Shown here one piece after another: positions 6,373 through 11,866 of a stretch of 11,866 bases of DNA; position 1 is the first letter of the stretch; the number at the start of each line of letters is the position of its first letter. The stretch covers positions 1 through 11,866 of the forward strand of contig CAZFQD010000067.1 of assembly GCA_964520885.1 (NCBI GenBank). The letters run 5' to 3'. A model generated the notes under the pieces. The model made no database searches. It had not been told where the DNA came from and was given only the letters and a program-made list of their open reading frames with translations. Made by a program: the position numbers and the translations under genes. The stretch is from CAZFQD01 sp964520885 (GTDB lineage: Bacteria; Bacillota; Clostridia; Oscillospirales; SIG519).

Positions 6373-6912
6373 ATGGCTCGTTTAAAAGATTATTATAAAA
6401 ACGAGGTGGCTCCGGCTCTTATGAAAAAATTCAATTACAAGAGTCCGATGCAAATTCCAAAACTTGATAAAATAGTAGTTAATGTTGGTTGCGGAGATGC
6501 TAAGGAAAACACAAAAGTTATAGATGCTGTTGTGGTTGATTTAACTAAGATAACCGGTCAAAAGCCAGTAGTTACTAAGGCAAGGAAGTCAGTAGCTAAT
6601 TTTAAACTTCGTGAGGGAATGAATATTGGCGTTAAGGTTACATTGAGAAAAGAAAAAATGTATGAATTTTTAGATAGACTTTTTAATGTATCACTACCAA
6701 GAGTTCGTGATTTTAGAGGAATTAACCCAAATTCATTTGATGGAAGAGGAAATTATTCTTTTGGAATAAAAGAACAACTTATTTTTCCTGAAATAGAGTA
6801 TGATAAAGTTGACAAAATTAGAGGTATGGACATTATCTTTGTAACAACAGCAGTAAACGATGAACAGGCAAAAGAATTACTTGCCCTTATGGGTGCACCG
6901 TTTGCAAAGTAA
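6373..6912 (+). CDS. rplE: 50S ribosomal protein L5
   Basis: L5 binds 5S rRNA together with L18 and contacts the P-site tRNA and S13 in the small-subunit head. The 179-residue product has normal length. It shows LKDYYKNEVAPALMKKFNYKSPMQIPKLDKIVVNVG at the N-terminus, then KPVVTKARKSVANFKLREGMNIGVKVTLR, the FLDRLFNVSLPRVRDFRGI signature (about residues 95-113), and the C-terminal DIIFVTTA segment. An AAGGAGG-type site (6357-6363) is 9 nt before the ATG. In E. coli the S8 repressor binds the spc mRNA near this gene; I did not find a clear equivalent here. Confidence 0.97.
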   Translation: MARLKDYYKNEVAPALMKKFNYKSPMQIPKLDKIVVNVGCGDAKENTKVIDAVVVDLTKITGQKPVVTKARKSVANFKLREGMNIGVKVTLRKEKMYEFLDRLFNVSLPRVRDFRGINPNSFDGRGNYSFGIKEQLIFPEIEYDKVDKIRGMDIIFVTTAVNDEQAKELLALMGAPFAK

Positions 6913-6930
6913 AGAGGAGGAATACACAAA

Positions 6931-7116
6931 GTGGCTAAGAAAGCAATGATTATTAAGCAACAAAGAGAACCAAAGTTCTCCGCCCGCAGATATAATAGGT
7001 GTAAACTCTGTGGTAGGCCTCATGCTTACTTAAGAAAATTCGGTATATGCCGTATATGTTTTAGAGAGTTAGCTCACAAGGGTCAGATTCCAGGAGTTAA
7101 AAAAGCTAGCTGGTAA
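6931..7116 (+). CDS. rpsN: 30S ribosomal protein S14, type Z (zinc-binding)
   Basis: S14 is a late-assembling head protein of the 30S subunit. The 61-residue form with four cysteines, Cys24, Cys27, Cys40 and Cys43 in CKLCGRPHAYLRKFGICRIC, is the zinc-binding type Z found in many Gram-positive bacteria. The longer zinc-free form of about 100 residues is used as a backup in zinc-limited cells of some species. The start is GTG with GAGGAGG (about 6914-6920) upstream. The position between L5 and S8 is the classical one. Confidence 0.97.
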   Translation: MAKKAMIIKQQREPKFSARRYNRCKLCGRPHAYLRKFGICRICFRELAHKGQIPGVKKASW

Positions 7117-7144
7117 CGCTAAAAGAGCGAAGGAGGTATGTAAG

Positions 7145-7543
7145 ATGTATATCACCGATCCAATAGCTGATATGCTAACAAGAATCAGAAATGCAAATTC
7201 AGCAAAGCACGATATGGTAGATGTACCCGCTTCTAATATGAAAAAAGCAATAGCTGAAATTCTTGTTGAAGAGGGTTATATAAAAAACTATCAAATAATA
7301 GACGATGACAAACAAGGGGTAATCCGTATAGCCTTAAAGTATGGAGAAAATAAAATCAAAACACTTCAAGGTCTTAGAAGGATATCAAAGCCTGGTTTGC
7401 GCGTATATGCAAATTGCGAGGAAATGCCCAAGGTTATTAGGGGGCTTGGCATAGCCATAGTTTCTACATCTAAGGGTGTTATGACCGATAAGACAGCTCG
7501 GAAAGAGAATGTCGGCGGTGAAGTTCTCGCATTTGTATGGTAA
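7145..7543 (+). CDS. rpsH: 30S ribosomal protein S8
   Basis: S8 is a primary binder of the central domain of 16S rRNA and, in E. coli, the autogenous repressor of the spc operon. The 132-residue product starts MYITDPIADMLTRIRNANSAKHDMVDVPAS and includes KIKTLQGLRRISKPGLRVY. It ends with the conserved LGIAIVSTSKGVMTDKTARKENVGGEVLAFVW. The ATG is preceded by AAGGAGG (7130-7136) at 8 nt spacing. A small CGCT/AGCG hairpin (7117-7120 with 7126-7129) fills part of the 28-nt gap after rpsN. Confidence 0.97.
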   Translation: MYITDPIADMLTRIRNANSAKHDMVDVPASNMKKAIAEILVEEGYIKNYQIIDDDKQGVIRIALKYGENKIKTLQGLRRISKPGLRVYANCEEMPKVIRGLGIAIVSTSKGVMTDKTARKENVGGEVLAFVW

Positions 7544-7559
7544 TGGGGGTGTATGAGTA

Positions 7560-8108
7560 ATGTCACGAATAGGAAAAAAACCAATACCAGTTCCAACAGG
7601 TGTGGATATTACATTAAATGGTACAAATATTACTGTTAAAGGTCCAAATGGAGTTCTTTCAAGAGAACTTCACAAGGATATGATAATTAAAATTGATAAC
7701 AGTGTTATAAGCGTAGAAAGACCAAGTGAAACTAAGGAACATAAATCACTTCATGGTTTAACACGTTCTCTCATAGCTAATATGGTTCAAGGAGTTACCG
7801 AAGGTTTTAAAAGAAACTTAGAGGTAAACGGAGTTGGCTATAGAGTTGTAAAACAAGGAAAACAATTGGTTATGAATTTAGGATTTTCACATCAAGTTAT
7901 TATGGATGAAATTGAGGGTATCACAGTTACAGTACCTAGTCCAAATATTATAGTTATTTCCGGACAGGATAAGCAGAAGGTTGGACAGTTTGCAGCAGAA
8001 GTTAGAAAAAAGAGACCTCCAGAACCATATAAAGGCAAAGGAATTAAGTATGCTGAGGAACATATTCGTCGCAAAGAAGGAAAAGCTGGTAAAGTCTCTG
8101 TTAGTTAG
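7560..8108 (+). CDS. rplF: 50S ribosomal protein L6
   Basis: L6 lies near the factor-binding site of the 50S subunit and is needed for late assembly. The 182-residue protein has the two repeated domains of the family: MSRIGKKPIPVPTGV into GPNGVLSREL in the first, then NLEVNGVGYRVVKQGKQLVMNLGFSHQV in the second. The C-terminal signature PEPYKGKGIKYAEEHIRRKEGKAGK (about residues 152-176) follows. The ribosome binding site is GGGGGTG (7545-7551), 8 nt before the ATG. The gene is intact; its stop is followed by an unusually long gap holding an inverted-repeat insertion before rplR. Confidence 0.97.
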   Translation: MSRIGKKPIPVPTGVDITLNGTNITVKGPNGVLSRELHKDMIIKIDNSVISVERPSETKEHKSLHGLTRSLIANMVQGVTEGFKRNLEVNGVGYRVVKQGKQLVMNLGFSHQVIMDEIEGITVTVPSPNIIVISGQDKQKVGQFAAEVRKKRPPEPYKGKGIKYAEEHIRRKEGKAGKVSVS

Positions 8109-8120
8109 AAGGAGTGAAGT

Positions 8121-8249
8121 AGTTTGAAAGAAATAAGCGGCACATTGGTTCGTTGTCGGGCTTTGCCCGAACACTTGCATATCCATATATGCGTCGTGTC
8201 CGTTCAAATTCCTTACGCCTGCCACTGCACCACTTCTTTCTTCCAAACT
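8121..8249. repeat. MITE-like inverted-repeat insertion between rplF and rplR
   Basis: The rplF-rplR gap is 172 bp, while other gaps in the operon are mostly under 35 bp. It contains a 129-bp segment whose ends are imperfect inverted repeats: 8121-8140 against the reverse complement of 8230-8249, with 17 of 20 bases identical and no gaps. Inside are a perfect 6-bp hairpin with loop TTT (TCGGGC 8156-8161 with GCCCGA 8165-8170) and a second stem (GCATAT 8177-8182 with ATATGC 8187-8192, extended by ACAC 8171-8174 with GTGT 8196-8199). Base use is foreign to the operon: about 48% GC by my count over 8131-8260, and rich in C and T on the coding strand where ribosomal genes are purine-rich. No transposase is encoded. 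A small non-autonomous mobile repeat is the best reading; a structured regulatory RNA is the alternative. Exact ends and any target duplication are uncertain. Confidence 0.6.
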
Positions 8250-8280
8250 TTGTGCCTCAAAGAAAGGAATGAAACTTAAT

Positions 8281-8640
8281 ATGATTAAAAAGCCCGATAC
8301 AAATTCTGCAAGATTACACAGGCACAAAAGAGTTCGTAGTAAAATTTGTGGCACTCCAGAACATCCGCGTCTTAATGTTTTTAGGTCGTTATCTAATATA
8401 TCAGCACAGATAATTGATGATACAAACGGAGTTACCCTTATTTCTGCATCATCATTAGAAAAGGATTTTAATGGTTTTGGTGGAAATAAAGTTGCTGCAA
8501 AACAGGTCGGTGTAAATATAGCTAAAAAGGCAATCGAAAAAGGTATTACTGAAGTGGTGTTTGACAGAGGTGGTTATTTATACCATGGAAGAGTAAAGGA
8601 ACTTGCAGATGGTGCTCGCGAAGGCGGACTCAAGTTCTGA
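8281..8640 (+). CDS. rplR: 50S ribosomal protein L18
   Basis: L18 binds 5S rRNA with L5 and anchors it in the central protuberance. The 119-residue product reads MIKKPDTNSARLHRHKRVRSKICGTPEHPRLNVFRS, followed by AQIIDDTNGVTLISAS and the conserved C-terminal EVVFDRGGYLYHGRVKELADGAREGGLKF. An in-frame ATG at 8269 would add four residues (MKLN), but it lies right against the AAAGGA site (8263-8268). The ATG at 8281, 12 nt from that site, gives the usual MIKKP start and is preferred despite the long spacing. The gene follows the inverted-repeat insertion, so its ribosome binding region may have been rebuilt by that event. The coding sequence itself is intact. Confidence 0.95.
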   Translation: MIKKPDTNSARLHRHKRVRSKICGTPEHPRLNVFRSLSNISAQIIDDTNGVTLISASSLEKDFNGFGGNKVAAKQVGVNIAKKAIEKGITEVVFDRGGYLYHGRVKELADGAREGGLKF

Positions 8641-8656
8641 TTAAGGAGGAAAAACT

Positions 8657-9163
8657 ATGGCTTTGAATATTGATGCAGGCACATTAGATATTAAAGAAAA
8701 GGTAGTATCCATAAACCGTGTTTCTAAAACAGTTAAGGGTGGTAGAATTTTTAAATTTTCCGCACTTATCGTTGTTGGAGACGAAAATGGTTATGTTGGC
8801 GTTGGCTTAGGAAAAGCTTCTGAAGTTCCAGATGCAATTCGCAAGGGAATTGAAGATGCCAAGAAAAATCTTGTTAAGATTTCTCTTAAAGGAACTACCA
8901 TACCTCACGAAATAGTTGGAGAATTTGGTGCTTCCCTTGTGGTTTTAAAGCCTGCCGCACCAGGTACTGGCGTTATTGCTGGCGGAGCTGTTCGTGCTGT
9001 TGTTGAAATGGCAGGTATTAAAGATATTAGAACAAAGGCTTTAAGGTCAAGAAATCCACGCAATGTAGTTAATGCTACACTTAATGGCTTGAAGGCTGTT
9101 AGAGATGTTGCACAAGTTGCACAAGTTAGAGGCAAAACAATTAATGAAATTATTGGTCGATAG
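8657..9163 (+). CDS. rpsE: 30S ribosomal protein S5
   Basis: S5 lies at the mRNA entry and near the decoding centre and helps set translational accuracy. The 168-residue product has the N-terminal dsRBD-like domain with VVSINRVSKTVKGGRIFKF (about residues 16-34), the loop where spectinomycin-resistance changes arise; it matches the sensitive consensus. GYVGVGLGKASEVPDAIRKGIEDAKKNL follows, then the C-terminal domain with PGTGVIAGGAVRAVVEMAGIKDIRTKALRSRNPRNVV. The site AAGGAGG (8643-8649) is 7 nt before the ATG. It is separated from rplR by 16 nt. Confidence 0.97.
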   Translation: MALNIDAGTLDIKEKVVSINRVSKTVKGGRIFKFSALIVVGDENGYVGVGLGKASEVPDAIRKGIEDAKKNLVKISLKGTTIPHEIVGEFGASLVVLKPAAPGTGVIAGGAVRAVVEMAGIKDIRTKALRSRNPRNVVNATLNGLKAVRDVAQVAQVRGKTINEIIGR

Positions 9164-9174
9164 GGGGTTGTTTG

Positions 9175-9357
9175 ATGGCTACTTTTACAATAAAACTTAT
9201 TAAGAGCCTTATAGGCAGAAAAGATGACCAAATTGCAACAGCTATTTCATTAGGACTTAAAAAAATTGATGATGTAGTAGTTCAGCCTGATAATGCTCAA
9301 ACAAAAGGTAAAATAAATAAAATTTCACACCTTATTGAAGTTCAACAAGTGAAATGA
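9175..9357 (+). CDS. rpmD: 50S ribosomal protein L30
   Basis: L30 is a small, peripheral 50S protein present in many but not all bacteria. The 60-residue product MATFTIKLIKSLIGRKDDQIATAISLGLKKIDDVVVQPDN... carries the LIKSLIGRKDDQIATAISLGLKK pattern of the family and ends HLIEVQQVK. The frame is open from a TTG at 9172, but the ATG at 9175 is the likely start. It follows AGGGGGTT (9162-9169) at suitable spacing. The gene sits between S5 and L15, as expected. Confidence 0.94.
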   Translation: MATFTIKLIKSLIGRKDDQIATAISLGLKKIDDVVVQPDNAQTKGKINKISHLIEVQQVK

Positions 9358-9370
9358 GGAGGTGTTCTGT

Positions 9371-9811
9371 ATGAAACTAAATGAATTAAATCCTGCTGAG
9401 GGCTCAACCTTTGTTGCTAAGAGAAAAGGAAGAGGAATAGGCACAGGAAACGGGACAACCGCTGGCAGAGGACACAAGGGGCAAAAAGCTCGTTCAGGCG
9501 GTGGAGTAAGACGGGGCTTTGAAGGCGGACAAATGCCTTTAGCAAGAAGATTACCTAAAAGAGGTTTTACCAATATTTTTGCTAAAACTTATGCAGTAAT
9601 TAATGTTTCAGATTTGAATAGTTTAAGAAGTGGTTCAATTGTTACCGCACAAAAACTAATTGATGCTGGAATTATTAACAAGGCATTTGACGGATTGAAA
9701 GTTTTAGGTAGAGGAGAAATAACAAAAAAATTAACAGTAAAGGCAACAAAAATATCATCCACTGCTAAGGAAAAAATTGAAGCAGCTGGTGGGAAGATTG
9801 GGGTGATATAA
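9371..9811 (+). CDS. rplO: 50S ribosomal protein L15
   Basis: L15 is a late-assembly 50S protein whose extended N-terminal arm runs through 23S rRNA. The 146-residue product has MKLNELNPAEGSTFVAKRKGRGIGTGNGTTAGRGHKGQKARSGGGVRRGFEGGQMPL, the glycine- and arginine-rich arm typical of the family, then RRLPKRGFTNIF and a globular C-terminal domain. A GTG at 9362 could extend the frame by three codons, but it lies within the GAGGAGGTG ribosome binding site (9356-9364). The ATG at 9371 is therefore chosen. The stop is one base from the secY start. Confidence 0.96.
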   Translation: MKLNELNPAEGSTFVAKRKGRGIGTGNGTTAGRGHKGQKARSGGGVRRGFEGGQMPLARRLPKRGFTNIFAKTYAVINVSDLNSLRSGSIVTAQKLIDAGIINKAFDGLKVLGRGEITKKLTVKATKISSTAKEKIEAAGGKIGVI

Positions 9812-9812
9812 A

Positions 9813-11087
9813 GTGTTTGAATCTGCAATTAATGCCTGGAAAATAATTGATTTGCGTAAGAAGATACTTTACACACTGTTTATTATAGTGTTATTTCGTT
9901 TGGGTTCATTTATCCCTGTTCCATTTTTAAATGCAGATGCTATTTTTACATTATTTAATCCATCAGACGCAAGTGGTCAAGTAAACAATGGGGCTTTGGA
10001 CTTTTTGAACATTATGTCTGGTGGAGCTATGGAGAGAGCTTCAATTTTTGCAATGTCAATTTCTCCATACATTAATGCATCAATTATAATGCAGTTGTTA
10101 ACAGTCGCAATTCCTGCTCTTGAAAGAATGCAAAAGGAAGGCGACGAAGGAAGAAAGAAAATCCAACAAATAGTTCGTTATGTAACAGTTTTATTAGGAC
10201 TTATTCAAGGTTTTGGTTTTTATACTATTCTCGCTTCTCAAAACTTAATTATGAAACGGCATTGGTTTTCAGCATTAGTAATTACAATTAGTTTTACAGC
10301 TGGTACCGCCCTCATAATGTGGTTGGGAGAGCAAATAAATGAAAGAGGAATTGGAAATGGTATATCCATTATATTATTCTTCTCAATTATTTCAAGAGGA
10401 CCAGATATTGTTAATTTTATAGTTTTACAATTTAGAGGTGGAAACTACTTTATTACACCAATATTAATTATTGCATCTGTAGCATTAATAGTATTTATCG
10501 TTATTATGTCGAATGCCGAAAGAAGATTGCCAGTTCAGTATGCAAAAAGAGTTGTTGGCAGAAAAATGTATGGAGGACAAAGCACTCATCTTCCATTAAA
10601 ACTTAGTATGACAGGAGTATTACCAATTATATTTGCTTCGTCATTCGTGCTTATTCCTTCAACTATTGCAAGATTTATACCAAGCATTTCTGAAATTGTG
10701 GACAAATGGTTTGGATATAAATCTGCAATTTATGCTCTTGTATACTTTTTCTTAATTATTGCTTTTAATTATTTTTATGTTGCTATGCAATATAACCCTA
10801 TTGAAATGGCAAACAATATAAAGAAAAATGGTGGCTTTATTCCAGGTATTCGTCCGGGTAAGCCAACCTCAGATTTTATTAGTAAGGTTTTAGGGAAAAT
10901 AACATTAATTGGTGCTTTATACTTAGGTTTAGTTGCAGTATTACCAATTATTACAAGTATATTTACTAATACAAATTTAGCTATTGGTGGAACATCTATA
11001 TTAATCGTTGTAGGAGTCATTCTTGAAACCTTAAAGACACTTGAATCTCAAATGCTTATGAGACATTATAAAGGTTTTTTAGAATAG
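9813..11087 (+). CDS. secY: Preprotein translocase subunit SecY
   Basis: SecY is the channel of the Sec translocon in the cytoplasmic membrane; it works with SecE, SecG and the SecA motor or with translating ribosomes. The 424-residue protein has ten predicted membrane segments, at roughly residues 17-36, 80-100, 122-142, 151-171, 183-205, 214-233, 268-290, 305-325, 362-381 and 390-408. The plug region lies near LDFLNIMSGGAMERASIFAMSISPYI. The cytoplasmic loop GIRPGKPT (345-352) includes the functionally critical Arg347 equivalent. RRLPVQYAKRVVGRKMYGG (237-255) matches the ribosome- and SecA-contacting C4 loop. The start is GTG with GGGGTGA (9800-9806) 6 nt upstream, inside rplO. The gene is intact. 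Confidence 0.97.
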   Translation: MFESAINAWKIIDLRKKILYTLFIIVLFRLGSFIPVPFLNADAIFTLFNPSDASGQVNNGALDFLNIMSGGAMERASIFAMSISPYINASIIMQLLTVAIPALERMQKEGDEGRKKIQQIVRYVTVLLGLIQGFGFYTILASQNLIMKRHWFSALVITISFTAGTALIMWLGEQINERGIGNGISIILFFSIISRGPDIVNFIVLQFRGGNYFITPILIIASVALIVFIVIMSNAERRLPVQYAKRVVGRKMYGGQSTHLPLKLSMTGVLPIIFASSFVLIPSTIARFIPSISEIVDKWFGYKSAIYALVYFFLIIAFNYFYVAMQYNPIEMANNIKKNGGFIPGIRPGKPTSDFISKVLGKITLIGALYLGLVAVLPIITSIFTNTNLAIGGTSILIVVGVILETLKTLESQMLMRHYKGFLE

Positions 11088-11103
11088 GAGTTAAGAAAAA
11101 AAT

Positions 11104-11745
11104 ATGAAAATAATATTATTAGGAGCTCCCGGAGCAGGAAAGGGAACACAAGCCGAGTGTATTTGCAAAAAGTTATTAATTCCTACTATTTCAACTGGCG
11201 AAATTATTCGTGAGGCTGTTAAAAACAGTACAGATATGGGAGCAAAAGCGAAGTCTTTTATGGACGAGGGCAAATTAGTTCCCGATGAGATAGTAATTGA
11301 AATAATTAAGGAATACCTAAGTAAAGAAAATTGCAAAAATGGTTTTGTGCTTGATGGTTTTCCAAGAACAGTTCCACAAGCTGTAGCACTTTCTGCTATG
11401 GGAGTAGTAATTGACATAGTAATTAGTATTGAGGTTTCTGATGAGAGAATAATAACACGATTGTCTGGTAGAAGAGTTTGTAAAAGTTGCGGGACATCTT
11501 ATCATTTGGATTATAGACCACCAAAGGTTAGAGGAATATGTGATTTATGCTCAGGGGAGTTAATTCAAAGAGCTGATGACCATCCTGATACTGTAATTAG
11601 CAGATTAAAAGTTTATCATGAACAGACCGAGTTGTTAAAAGACTATTATAAAAATACAGGGAAACTGATGCTTGTTAATGGCCAAAAATTAATTGAAGAT
11701 ACTACAAAGGAAATATTTAAGATGTTTAAGGCATATAAAAAATGA
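11104..11745 (+). CDS. adk: Adenylate kinase, zinc-LID type
   Basis: Adenylate kinase interconverts ATP plus AMP with two ADP in the cytoplasm. The 213-residue product has the P-loop GAPGAGKGT (residues 7-15), the AMP-binding STGEIIR segment (30-36), DGFPRT (84-89), and a long LID domain. The LID has four cysteines at 126, 129, 146 and 149 (CKSC, CDLC), the zinc-binding form common in Gram-positive bacteria. RADDHPDTVISRL (156-168) follows the LID. The ATG lies 13 nt after AGGAG (11086-11090), a slightly long spacing. The TGA stop overlaps the map ATG (ATGA), so the two are probably coupled. Confidence 0.97.
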   Translation: MKIILLGAPGAGKGTQAECICKKLLIPTISTGEIIREAVKNSTDMGAKAKSFMDEGKLVPDEIVIEIIKEYLSKENCKNGFVLDGFPRTVPQAVALSAMGVVIDIVISIEVSDERIITRLSGRRVCKSCGTSYHLDYRPPKVRGICDLCSGELIQRADDHPDTVISRLKVYHEQTELLKDYYKNTGKLMLVNGQKLIEDTTKEIFKMFKAYKK

Positions 11746-11866
11746 TAATTATTAAATCAATAAATGAGATTCAGGCTATGCAAAAAGCAGGTAAAATAGC
11801 TGCAGGAGCATTAGTTGTAGCGGGGGAGAATGTTAAATCTGGCGTTAGCACTTTAGAAATTGATAA
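11742..11866 (+). CDS. map: Type I methionine aminopeptidase, 5' part
   Basis: The reading frame opens with an ATG overlapping the adk stop and runs 41 codons without a stop to the window edge. It reads MIIIKSINEIQAMQKAGKIAAG..., then ...VVAGENVKSGVSTLEID. This matches the N-terminus of type I methionine aminopeptidase (IKS..EI..M..AG.I.A), which removes the initiator Met from nascent proteins. The metal-binding residues lie beyond the edge, so the catalytic site cannot be checked. The position after adk fits the secY-adk-map order of Firmicutes. AAGG (11728-11731) inside adk is a modest ribosome binding site 10 nt upstream. Confidence 0.88.
   Translation, partial: MIIIKSINEIQAMQKAGKIAAGALVVAGENVKSGVSTLEID

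Noticed and set aside
7887..8354. 155-codon antisense frame across rplF end, the insertion and rplR start
   Set aside because: Two thirds of it is the mirror of L6 and L18. The part over the insertion may reflect the repeat being free of stops on this strand, which is noted with the repeat and not treated as a gene.

Overview
The window is the S10-spc-alpha type ribosomal protein superoperon of an AT-rich Gram-positive bacterium, most likely a member of the Clostridia (Firmicutes). The reasons are the gene order, strong AAGGAGG-type ribosome binding sites before nearly every gene, a short four-cysteine S14 (type Z), an adenylate kinase with a four-cysteine zinc LID, and the low GC content. 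The family is an inference, since no 16S gene is present.

Layout. Bases 1-525 carry no gene. Bases 1-220 are very AT-rich and end in an A-tract that may be an UP-like element. A good vegetative promoter follows (TTGCAT, 17 bp, TATTAT, positions 222-250), then a leader of about 270 nt with several nested stems before rpsJ. All genes lie on the + strand: rpsJ, rplC, rplD, rplW, rplB, rpsS, rplV, rpsC, rplP, rpmC, rpsQ, rplN, rplX, rplE, rpsN, rpsH, rplF, rplR, rpsE, rpmD, rplO, secY, adk and the first 41 codons of map, which runs off the right edge. Gaps are mostly 0-35 bp, with several stop/start overlaps (TAATG, TGATG, ATGA), as expected for one co-transcribed and partly coupled operon. I see no convincing internal terminator.

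The genes act together. They supply subunits of both ribosomal halves, the SecY channel that takes nascent membrane and secreted proteins, adenylate kinase for nucleotide balance, and methionine aminopeptidase for N-terminal processing of new chains.

Two places go beyond the textbook operon. First, the rplF-rplR gap is enlarged to 172 bp and holds a 129-bp segment (8121-8249) bounded by 20-bp imperfect inverted repeats (17 of 20 identical). It has internal hairpins and a base composition unlike its neighbours, and looks like a MITE-like repeat inserted in an essential operon. Second, the rpsJ leader folds on paper into a branched structure that could be an autoregulatory or attenuation element. 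I found no evidence of a wholly new gene system here; the protein genes are ordinary, intact core genes.
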